This document shows, in pieces, positions 1 to 5,733 of a DNA stretch of 11,079 nt. Source of the stretch: RGIG3528 sp045616485. Its GTDB lineage: Bacteria > Bacillota > Clostridia > Lachnospirales > Lachnospiraceae. The notes below the pieces were generated by a model. The model was not told the origin of the DNA. It saw nothing but the letters and a program-made list of their open reading frames with translations, and made no database searches. The stretch covers positions 1 to 11,079 of the forward strand of contig JAZLGU010000056.1 in the NCBI GenBank assembly GCA_045616485.1, given 5' to 3'. Within the stretch, counting starts at the first letter, position 1. Every line of letters begins with the position of its first letter. Position numbers and translations under genes: made by a program.

Positions 1-5
1 GTCTG

Positions 6-50
6 AAATGGCGAAAAATGGGGTGTAGGGGCCTCCAATTTTCGCCATTT
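6..50. repeat. Hairpin-forming inverted repeat at window start
   Basis: AAATGGCGAAAA (6-17) is exactly complementary to TTTTCGCCATTT (39-50). One A/A mismatch and a further TGG/CCA pairing extend the stem to about 17 bp, around a G-rich loop. No U-run follows immediately (ATTCCTTAAAA), so it is not a clear intrinsic terminator. It could belong to the 3' end of a gene left of the window, or to the repeat cluster that follows. Confidence 0.5.
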
Positions 51-66
51 ATTCCTTAAAAACAAT

Positions 67-124
67 AACAGAGCAGATGGCGAATGCCATCTGCTCTGAA
101 GTGTCGACTTTGTCGACACGCTAA
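67..124. repeat. 58-bp double-hairpin repeat, copy 1
   Basis: This block recurs at 7364-7421 with a single difference (G106 here, A7403 there). It contains two perfect hairpins: a 13-bp stem CAGAGCAGATGGC with a GAAT loop (69-98) and an 8-bp stem GTGTCGAC with a TTT loop (101-119). It ends with GCTAA and runs straight into a third hairpin that is not conserved between the copies. Near-identity outside any gene suggests a dispersed family of intergenic elements. I do not recognise the family. Confidence 0.8.
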
Positions 125-152
125 GCACCTCACAAATGTGAGGTGCTTTCTT
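123..152 (+). terminator. Terminator-like hairpin following repeat copy 1
   Basis: AAGCACCTCAC (123-133) pairs perfectly with GTGAGGTGCTT (138-148) over an AAAT loop and is followed by TCTT. The 11-bp stem with flanking A and T runs could end transcripts in either direction. It probably closes a gene to the left of the window. Its sequence differs from the hairpin in the same position after copy 2. Confidence 0.6.
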
Positions 153-184
153 ACTAAATACAGGTCGTTACATTATTTTGGTAT

Positions 185-395
185 GTAAACGCTCAATAGC
201 GCATACCTTTCTTTGAACCTTGATTTCTGCGACAATGATTGATACCAAGTTGCACAACTTGTGCAACACAAATAATGGAGGTAGCAATCATGAACGCTAA
301 ACAAATAAAACGTAACAACAGCCTTGCCCGCTGGGCTGTGCTTCTTAAGGAATGTAAGGAAAGCGGGCTTCAGGTAAGGGAGTGGCTTGCACAAA
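185..395 (+). mobile_element. Possible left-end remnant of an IS66-type insertion sequence
   Basis: The stretch before the small ORF at 290 begins with GTAAACGC at 185. IS66-family termini typically begin with GTAA, and the ORF that follows starts like an IS66 accessory OrfA (see the entry at 290). No right end, no tnpB and no tnpC are present, so this would be only a truncated remnant. The exact end is a guess from the GTAA rule and was not compared with a complete element. Confidence 0.35.
249..267. promoter_or_regulatory. Perfect 19-bp palindrome
   Basis: GTTGCACAA and TTGTGCAAC flank a central C. The site lies 22 bp before the ATG of the IS66-like remnant ORF and just upstream of its GGAGG. 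It could be an operator or part of the insertion-sequence leader; no binding protein can be assigned. Confidence 0.5.
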
Positions 396-520
396 CACTT
401 AGAAAGAATTATATAAATCCGGCCATCGAATTGGGAGTTTTGAGAATGACGATACCGGATAATTTATTCATCGAAAAAAAAACACTTGACATTTTACTCG
501 AATTGCATACTATTAAATAG
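290..520 (+). pseudogene. Chimeric remnant: IS66 OrfA-like N-terminus joined to RecG/Fic-type C-terminal fragment
   Basis: The 76-codon reading frame starts at the ATG at 290, behind GGAGG (277-281) at good spacing. Residues about 1-35 (LARWAVLLKECKESGLQVREWL) resemble the start of the small IS66 OrfA DNA-binding protein, whose usual continuation (a WCEENGI-like stretch) is missing. From about residue 38, NPAIELGVLRMTIPD resembles the conserved C-terminal winged-helix end of AlbA/RecG-like and Fic-type ATP-binding proteins, which normally continues with a KPKSKNQKY-type tail. That tail is absent and the frame ends in unrelated sequence containing the next gene's promoter. I read it as two gene fragments joined by deletion or insertion, probably not a working protein. 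Both family matches are recognised from memory. Confidence 0.55.
486..513 (+). promoter_or_regulatory. Sigma-A-type promoter for the DUF2156-GNAT gene
   Basis: TTGACA (486-491) and TACTAT (508-513) are separated by 16 bp. Transcription would begin near 520, leaving a short leader with AAGGAGG at 531-537 before the ATG at 543. The -35 box also contains a TTG that could be misread as an upstream start of the gene. Confidence 0.6.
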
Positions 521-542
521 TGCGCAATTTAAGGAGGGCAAA

Positions 543-1940
543 ATGTTATTTTTTGAAGAGTATTCATATAACAAGTTAATAGAGTATATGCCGCTTTTGA
601 AGGAAAGCCCGTTTCTTTGCAATGATTTTTCGCTGGGCTCGCTTCTTATGTGGAATCGTGGCACTGATACGCAGTTCGCAGTTTACAAAAATACATTGAT
701 TATTCGACAGATGATAGGTGATGAGCCGGCATTTTCTTATCCTTTTGGGGAGGACCCTGATGGAGCGATGGCTGAGCTTATAGAGTATGTGAATACAAAT
801 AATCTGTCGCTGCTTCTTTTCGGCGTCCCGGAGGATTCTTTGGCGCGTATAAAACTTGATACGAGATATAAAAGTGTGCATGCCAATTATGACAGAAGGT
901 GGAGCGATTATTTGTATTCCTTCGACGAGATGGAGAGCTTTGCCGGTAAGAAATTTAATGGGCAGCGTAATCACATTAACAGATTCAAAAAGAATTACGG
1001 AGAGCCGGTTTTTTCACCGATTCGTCCTGAGGATTACGACGATATCAGGGATTTTCTGCTCATTTACCACGAAGAACATAGTGGAAACGAGATAGAAGAG
1101 CATGAATACCAAAAAACATACGAGCTTCTAGCTCATTTTGAGGAGCTGGGTATGTATGGCATCGTTTTAAGAGTGGAAGGCTCAGTGGCTGGTTTTACCA
1201 TCGGGGAGATGATTGGTGATATGCTGATCGTTCATGTGGAAAAGGCGCTCCGAGCGTACGAAGGGGCCTACCCCACTCTGTTCAACGGTTTTATGAAGTA
1301 TATGAGGAGTGTGCTGGGAGATAGGATTCGGCTGGTCAACAGGGAGGATGATTCGGGGGATATAGGGCTTCGGACTTCCAAAAATCAGTACCATCCGGTG
1401 ATGCTGCTCCACAAGTATATAGTGCGAATCGACTCTCCGGTGGATGACAGACCGAAGCTGGTATTCGATGGTGGTGTGCTAAACGCTATCCGTGACATGG
1501 ATAAGGCAAATTATTATGCACTTTGTACTGACAAGGACAATGATCGTTACTGGGGTTATGATTACGAGGAAGACGAAAGCATTACTGAGGTGAATGAAGA
1601 CGTATTCTACGATTCTCAGGAGTTCGATTATTCCCTGGGGTCATCTGTGAACTTCGCAGTGCGTAAGTGTAAGGACTGTGAGCTAATCGGCGAGACCATA
1701 GTGTATCATTTCACATCGAATGGTTACGCTGAGATAGGCGGGCGAATAGCCAAAAAGTGGCAGGGACAGGGCCTTGGGACAAAAGCTTTTGCGGCTACGG
1801 CTGATTTTGCAGAGCGTCAGCTTCACGTGAAGACCAAGGCCAGGTGCTACAAAGAGAATATACCTTCTTACCACATGATTACTTCAGCGGGTTTTCATAA
1901 GGTTAATGAGGATAATGTATTTTATTATTTTGAGAGATAG
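543..1940 (+). CDS. DUF2156 (phosphatidylglycerol lysyltransferase-like) and GNAT acetyltransferase fusion protein
   Basis: The start at 543 is chosen because AAGGAGG (531-537) precedes it at 5-bp spacing; the frame is open further up to a TTG at 486, but that overlaps the promoter. The 465-residue product has two parts. Residues about 1-295 match the DUF2156 fold, a tandem GNAT-like domain related to the catalytic part of MprF and FemX-type aminoacyl transferases, with family signatures HVEKA (231-235) and VNREDDSGDIGL (265-276). Residues about 310-465 are a separate GNAT N-acetyltransferase domain with the acetyl-CoA loop QGQGLGTK (about 407-414) and a typical ENIPSYHMITSAGF region near the end. 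No membrane segments are seen, so it is probably cytoplasmic. Substrates are unknown. The nitroreductase-like gene starts 12 bp downstream, suggesting co-transcription. Confidence 0.85.
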   Translation: MLFFEEYSYNKLIEYMPLLKESPFLCNDFSLGSLLMWNRGTDTQFAVYKNTLIIRQMIGDEPAFSYPFGEDPDGAMAELIEYVNTNNLSLLLFGVPEDSLARIKLDTRYKSVHANYDRRWSDYLYSFDEMESFAGKKFNGQRNHINRFKKNYGEPVFSPIRPEDYDDIRDFLLIYHEEHSGNEIEEHEYQKTYELLAHFEELGMYGIVLRVEGSVAGFTIGEMIGDMLIVHVEKALRAYEGAYPTLFNGFMKYMRSVLGDRIRLVNREDDSGDIGLRTSKNQYHPVMLLHKYIVRIDSPVDDRPKLVFDGGVLNAIRDMDKANYYALCTDKDNDRYWGYDYEEDESITEVNEDVFYDSQEFDYSLGSSVNFAVRKCKDCELIGETIVYHFTSNGYAEIGGRIAKKWQGQGLGTKAFAATADFAERQLHVKTKARCYKENIPSYHMITSAGFHKVNEDNVFYYFER

Positions 1941-1952
1941 GAGACAGAGACA

Positions 1953-2786
1953 ATGGCAGATTTTAATCTTAAAGAAGTGGTTGAGAAAAGATACAGTGTG
2001 AGAACTTTCAACGACAGACCGATAGATCCTGAAGTAAAGGAAATGGTGCTGCAGTATGCGGAGAGGCTCAATAATCCCCTGGGACCACATATCAGAGTGC
2101 AGTGGCTGGAAAAGGAAACAGCACAGGGCGGCGAGAAACTGGGTACATACGGCATTATAAAGGGTGCGAAAAATTTCCTGGGAGTGACTGTTCCCAATGA
2201 GCCTTTTGCCATGGAAGCGCTGGGCTATGAATTTGAAATGCTGGTGCTTTACGCCACAAGCCTTTCTTTGGGTACCTGCTGGATGGGAGGCACCTTTGAC
2301 AAGAATGCTTTCACAAGCGCCTTGACTATTGAGAAAAACGAACTTTTTCCTATTATTTCCCCTATCGGCTATCCTACTGAGAAGAAGCGAATGGGTGAAA
2401 GGGTGTTCAGACGCTCATTAAATGCAGACAATCGTATCCCGGGGGAGAAGCTGTTTTTCAAAAATGACTTTGCTACTCCGATGACCGACGAGGATATGGG
2501 GGAGTACAGGGAGGCTCTCGAGATGGTGAGACAGGCTCCTTCTGCAGTCAATGCTCAGCCCTGGCGTATTGTGTGGAAGGATGGGGCTTTTCATTTTTTT
2601 GAAAAGCATACAATGAAGAGCGAAGGCCCTATCGACATGCAGAGGATCGATCTGGGAATAGCTGCATGCCATTTCCAGCTGTGTGCGCAGGAATTGGGCT
2701 TGTCCGGCGAATTTGTAAGGCTGGATGATACCGAAATCGATGCGCCGGCTGATACCACATATATTGTCTCTTGGAGACGGGGTTAA
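1953..2786 (+). CDS. Nitroreductase-family protein (TM1586-type)
   Basis: The 277-residue protein looks like an FMN-dependent oxidoreductase-fold protein of the putative TM-nitroreductase group. Signatures are KRYSVRTF near the N-terminus (12-19, the usual phosphate/FMN-binding arginine motif), GTCWMGG (107-113) and RQAPSAVNAQPWR (193-205). Carrying both an N-terminal and a second nitroreductase-like signature in one chain is typical of this group, which holds a duplicated, single-chain version of the usual homodimer. The physiological substrate is unknown and some members may not be enzymes. GGAGA within the preceding stop region serves as ribosome binding site, and the 12-bp gap makes it the second gene of a two-gene unit. 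Its stop codon faces the stop of the convergent gene 4 bp away. Confidence 0.85.
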   Translation: MADFNLKEVVEKRYSVRTFNDRPIDPEVKEMVLQYAERLNNPLGPHIRVQWLEKETAQGGEKLGTYGIIKGAKNFLGVTVPNEPFAMEALGYEFEMLVLYATSLSLGTCWMGGTFDKNAFTSALTIEKNELFPIISPIGYPTEKKRMGERVFRRSLNADNRIPGEKLFFKNDFATPMTDEDMGEYREALEMVRQAPSAVNAQPWRIVWKDGAFHFFEKHTMKSEGPIDMQRIDLGIAACHFQLCAQELGLSGEFVRLDDTEIDAPADTTYIVSWRRG

Positions 2787-2790
2787 CGGT

Positions 2791-3093
2791 TCATAATTCA
2801 ATTGGTGCAATTTTCCATAATGAGACTATGCTTATGGCAAACATTAATACCGTTATACTTGCTTTGTAAAGAAAGATGAATACGTCTGAGCATTCTTCCA
2901 ATTCACGGTCCAAGTACCAGTGAGTAAAATGGAATATGAAGTCCGGCCTCCAGAAAGCAAATGATAAACATAACAAAAGCAAAGAAGTCACAAGAGTGAA
3001 CTTCCAATCAAATTCACCATAGGTAGAATATATCACTGTTGTGGATATATATAATATAGCAGCAATTACATTAAATATAATCTTCTTTATCAT
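2791..3093 (-). CDS. Small hypothetical membrane protein (100 aa)
   Basis: I do not recognise a family. The predicted protein has three hydrophobic segments, at about residues 4-22, 30-48 and 73-93. Between the second and third lies a hydrophilic stretch rich in Glu and Asp (DRELEECSD). Three helices would place the two ends on opposite sides of the membrane. The start is supported by AAAGGGG a few bases before the ATG and by a promoter-like pair upstream (3165-3192). The gene is convergent with the nitroreductase gene and divergent from the metY leader, so it is a single-gene unit. It could be an unrecognised small toxin, immunity or envelope protein; nothing decides between these. Confidence 0.65.
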   Translation of the reverse strand: MIKKIIFNVIAAILYISTTVIYSTYGEFDWKFTLVTSLLLLCLSFAFWRPDFIFHFTHWYLDRELEECSDVFIFLYKASITVLMFAISIVSLWKIAPIEL

Positions 3094-3164
3094 AACGACC
3101 CCTTTAACTTGCTTTTCTTAAAGAAAAAATCCTATAGTACTTGTAAAAGTGATATTATAACCTT

Positions 3165-3192
3165 ATTATACTTTATCATACACATATCACAA
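3165..3192 (-). promoter_or_regulatory. Promoter for the 100-aa membrane protein
   Basis: On the minus strand TTGTGA (3192-3187) and TATAAT (3170-3165) are separated by 16 bp. A second TATAAT-like hexamer lies about 10 bp further downstream. The leader to the ATG at 3093 is about 65 nt. Confidence 0.5.
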
Positions 3193-3252
3193 TTGTCCAG
3201 TAACCATCAGCAGGCACTTAAGATATGATGGAGCGAAATAATAAAAATGAAA

Positions 3253-3288
3253 TTACCTATTGACATGGTAGGTAAATAGTGTTATCTT
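3253..3288 (+). promoter_or_regulatory. metY operon promoter with overlapping inverted-repeat operator
   Basis: TTGACA (3260-3265) and TATCTT (3283-3288) have ideal 17-bp spacing. A 7-bp inverted repeat, TTACCTA (3253-3259) and TAGGTAA (3269-3275), brackets the -35 box, so a bound dimer would block RNA polymerase. ACCTATT also occurs in the promoter region of the Rrf2-type gene at the other end of the operon, making that regulator the obvious candidate repressor. This assignment is inferred from position and the shared word, not from a known consensus. Confidence 0.7.
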
Positions 3289-3293
3289 ACAAT

Positions 3294-3314
3294 CACCTAC
3301 TAAGGAAGTGGGTG
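3294..3314 (+). promoter_or_regulatory. 5'-leader hairpin of the metY transcript
   Basis: CACCTACT (3294-3301) pairs with AGTGGGTG (3307-3314), including one U-G pair, around an AAGGA loop. It would form right at the 5' end of the transcript, which should start near 3295. Its loop AAGGA can also pair with TCCTT of the leader ORF, so it may take part in the attenuator described below or simply stabilise the mRNA. Confidence 0.4.
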
Positions 3315-3329
3315 AAAGGACGTGGCGTT

Positions 3330-3410
3330 ATGACACACATTTTTGTGAAACTTGTTAGAATCAATTATAGATATGGTCGAATGTGTAGCTCCTTCTGTTG
3401 TACCAGATAA
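3330..3410 (+). CDS. Cysteine-rich leader peptide upstream of metY
   Basis: A 26-codon ORF begins at the ATG at 3330, preceded by AAAGGA (3315-3320) at 9-bp spacing, and ends with TAA at 3408-3410, 33 bp before metY. The N-terminal part is basic and hydrophobic (KLVRINYRYGR) and the C-terminus is MCSSFCCTR. Three of the last eight residues are Cys, all encoded by TGT (codons 19, 23 and 24). Cys is rare, and such a cluster directly before a cysteine/homocysteine biosynthesis operon is the pattern of an amino-acid-sensing leader peptide. Cys-rich leader ORFs that control sulfur genes are known from mycobacteria (cys-attenuation). The peptide itself probably has no function after synthesis; the act of translation would be the signal. 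The coding claim rests on start context, composition and position only. Confidence 0.7.
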   Translation: MTHIFVKLVRINYRYGRMCSSFCCTR

Positions 3411-3436
3411 TATTTCACTTCGTTCAATAAAAGGAG
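3389..3436 (+). promoter_or_regulatory. Anti-Shine-Dalgarno/SD pair: predicted cysteine-responsive translational attenuator
   Basis: CTCCTT (3389-3394), inside the leader ORF between Cys codon 19 and Cys codons 23-24, is an exact complement of AAGGAG (3431-3436), the ribosome binding site of metY. A ribosome waiting for Cys-tRNA at codons 19, 23 or 24 would cover CTCCTT and leave the metY site open. With ample cysteine the ribosome would run on and release, allowing the 6-bp helix to hide it. I see no terminator hairpin plus U-run between 3410 and 3444, so control would be at translation. The helix is short and its loop is 36 nt, so the model needs testing. Confidence 0.5.
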
Positions 3437-3443
3437 AATTAAC

Positions 3444-4727
3444 ATGGCTAAATATAAATTTGAGACATTACAGTTACATGTTGGACAGGAAAATCCAGAC
3501 CCGGCTACAGATGCCAGAGCAGTACCTATTTATCAGACCACATCCTATGTATTTAAGAATTCCGCACATGCGGCTGCCAGATTCGGACTGGAGGACGCAG
3601 GCAATATATATGGCAGACTTACCAATAGCACTCAGGGGGTTTTTGAGGAGCGTATAGCAGCGCTGGAAGGCGGAGTAGCAGCCCTGGCGGTGGCATCCGG
3701 TGCAGCTGCTATTACATATACCATACAGGCACTGGCTACTGCAGGAGAGCATATCGTAGCACAGAAGACTATTTACGGAGGCAGCAGCAATCTTCTTGCT
3801 CATACCCTTCCTCTTTACGGAGTCAGCACCACTTTTGTTAATGTTCACGATCTGGCTGAAGTAGAAAACGCTATCAGAGACAATACAAAAGCTATTTATA
3901 TAGAGACTTTGGGAAATCCAAATTCTGATATACCTGACATTGACGCTATTGCAGAGATTGCGCACAAGCATGGCCTGCCACTGGTTATAGATAATACCTT
4001 CGGTACACCGTATCTTATTCGCCCTATCGAGCATGGTGCCGATGTCGTAGTTCATTCTGCTACCAAGTTTATCGGTGGACATGGCACTACTCTTGGCGGC
4101 ATTATCGTAGATGGCGGCAGCTTTGACTTTGCAGGTTCAGGCAGATATCCATGGATATCAGAGCCAAATCCCAGCTACCACGGTGTGAGATTTACCGAAG
4201 CAGCGGGCAAGGCAGCTTTTGCTACCTATATCAGAGCCATTCTGCTTCGTGATACCGGTGCTACCATATCTCCATTCAATGCATTTCTCCTCTTACAGGG
4301 CACTGAGACCTTGAGCCTTCGTCTGGACAGACATGGGGAAAATACAAAGAAAGTAGTGGACTACCTGCAGCAGCATCCACTGGTAGAAAAGGTGAATCAT
4401 CCCAGCCTTCCGGATCATCCGGATCATGAGCTTTATACAAAGTATTTCCCAAATGGTGGTGGATCCATTTTCACCTTTGAGATTAAGGGTGGCAGAGAAG
4501 AAGCCTTCAAGTTTATCGATCATCTGGAGATATTTTCATTGCTGGCCAATGTGGCTGATGTAAAGTCTCTGGTTATCCATCCTGCTTCGACTACACATTC
4601 CCAGCTGACAGATGAGGAACTGAAGGATGTGGGCATTCACCAGAATACTATCAGACTTTCTATTGGTACTGAGCATATTGATGACATTATCGCAGACCTG
4701 GAAAAAGGCTTTGCGGCTATACAATAA
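3444..4727 (+). CDS. metY: O-acetylhomoserine sulfhydrylase (homocysteine synthase)
   Basis: This PLP enzyme of the Cys/Met metabolism family joins O-acetylhomoserine and sulfide to give homocysteine in the cytoplasm; some members also accept O-acetylserine. The 427-residue length is normal for MetY and longer than most MetB/MetC proteins. The PLP lysine is K208 in SATKFIGGHG, preceded by VIDNTFGTPY (181-190), and the N-terminal FETLQLHVGQ start is typical. The start at 3444 is set by AAGGAG at 3431-3436. It is the first structural gene of the metY-cysK-iscS-iscU run and the target of the operator and leader described upstream. Substrate choice between O-acetyl- and O-succinylhomoserine is inferred from family resemblance. 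Confidence 0.9.
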   Translation: MAKYKFETLQLHVGQENPDPATDARAVPIYQTTSYVFKNSAHAAARFGLEDAGNIYGRLTNSTQGVFEERIAALEGGVAALAVASGAAAITYTIQALATAGEHIVAQKTIYGGSSNLLAHTLPLYGVSTTFVNVHDLAEVENAIRDNTKAIYIETLGNPNSDIPDIDAIAEIAHKHGLPLVIDNTFGTPYLIRPIEHGADVVVHSATKFIGGHGTTLGGIIVDGGSFDFAGSGRYPWISEPNPSYHGVRFTEAAGKAAFATYIRAILLRDTGATISPFNAFLLLQGTETLSLRLDRHGENTKKVVDYLQQHPLVEKVNHPSLPDHPDHELYTKYFPNGGGSIFTFEIKGGREEAFKFIDHLEIFSLLANVADVKSLVIHPASTTHSQLTDEELKDVGIHQNTIRLSIGTEHIDDIIADLEKGFAAIQ

Positions 4728-4749
4728 ATGACTAATAAGGAGAAAAATT

Positions 4750-5682
4750 ATGGCAAGAATATACAAAACAGCAGACGAGCTTATAGGTGGCACACCACTT
4801 TTGGAGCTGTCACATATTGAAAAAGAAGAGAATTTAAAGGCTACTATATATGCAAAGTTGGAATACTTTAACCCGGCAGGCTCTGTAAAGGACAGAGTGG
4901 CAAAGTCCATTATCGAGGATGCTGAAAAAAGCGGTAAGCTCACAAAGGAGTCTGTTATTATCGAGCCTACCAGCGGTAATACCGGCATAGGACTGGCAGC
5001 GGTAGCAGCGGCCAGAGGTTACAGGATTATTATTGTTATGCCTGATACCATGAGTGTGGAAAGACGTGCGCTTATTAAGGCTTATGGCGCAGAGCTGGTG
5101 CTGACAGAGGGCGCCAAGGGCATGAAGGGCGCTATAGCTAGGGCAGAAGAGCTGGCCAAGGAGATTCCTAATGCATTTATTGCAGGTCAGTTTATAAATC
5201 CTGCCAATCCAAAGGCTCATTTTGAGACTACAGGTCCTGAGATATGGGCTGATACTGATGGCCAGGTAGATATTTTTGTAGCCGGTGTAGGTACAGGCGG
5301 CACTATCACAGGTGCAGGCGAGTACTTAAAGTCAAAAAATAAGGATATCAAGGTAGTAGCAGTAGAGCCTGCATCTTCGGCAGTGCTTTCTACAGGTACT
5401 CCGGGTGCTCACAAAATACAGGGCATCGGAGCCGGCTTTGTACCGGATGTACTGAATACTAAAATCTATGATGAGATTATAACCATAGAAAATGATGACG
5501 CTTTTGCATTTGGCAAATATTTTGCGAAAAAGGAAGGCGTACTGGTGGGTATTTCATCAGGCGCAGCCATTAAGGCAGCAATAGATCTGGCAAAGAGACC
5601 TGAGAATGAAGGAAAGAAGATCGTAGTTCTTTTACCGGATACAGGTGACAGATACTTATCTACTCCGCTTTTTGCAGAGTAA
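4750..5682 (+). CDS. cysK: Cysteine synthase (O-acetylserine sulfhydrylase)
   Basis: This PLP-dependent enzyme makes L-cysteine from O-acetyl-L-serine and sulfide. The 310-residue chain has the expected signatures in order: IGGTPLLEL at the N-terminus, NPAGSVKDR with the PLP lysine K47, the PTSGNTG substrate/phosphate loop (73-79) and GVGTGGT (178-184), which grips the PLP phosphate. The GISSGAA segment near residue 270 holds the serine that contacts the PLP pyridine nitrogen. Length is normal for CysK/CysM. AAGGAG precedes the ATG by 7 bp, and the gene follows metY after 22 bp. No serine acetyltransferase (cysE) is in the window, so O-acetylserine must come from elsewhere. CysM-type substrate use cannot be excluded from sequence. 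Confidence 0.93.
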   Translation: MARIYKTADELIGGTPLLELSHIEKEENLKATIYAKLEYFNPAGSVKDRVAKSIIEDAEKSGKLTKESVIIEPTSGNTGIGLAAVAAARGYRIIIVMPDTMSVERRALIKAYGAELVLTEGAKGMKGAIARAEELAKEIPNAFIAGQFINPANPKAHFETTGPEIWADTDGQVDIFVAGVGTGGTITGAGEYLKSKNKDIKVVAVEPASSAVLSTGTPGAHKIQGIGAGFVPDVLNTKIYDEIITIENDDAFAFGKYFAKKEGVLVGISSGAAIKAAIDLAKRPENEGKKIVVLLPDTGDRYLSTPLFAE

Positions 5683-5733
5683 TACGAGCTTGTCAGGCTG
5701 GTAAACTAGTCAGGTTTTAAGGAGATAGTAATT

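Noticed and set aside
486..542. TTG start at 486 for the DUF2156-GNAT gene
   Set aside because: The TTG is part of the -35 hexamer of the promoter, and AAGGAGG precedes the ATG at 543.
3204..3231. CCATCA-N16-TGATGG inverted repeat between divergent promoters
   Set aside because: It has only 6-bp arms with a wide gap and no relation to either promoter core; not enough to call an operator.
3295..3443. SAM riboswitch or T-box leader before metY
   Set aside because: I see neither the conserved SAM-I core nor a T-box sequence with terminator; the leader is short and carries a Cys-rich ORF instead.
5683..5733. Terminator or promoter between cysK and iscS
   Set aside because: The 51-bp gap has no stable hairpin with U-run and no convincing -35/-10 pair; it holds only the iscS ribosome binding site.
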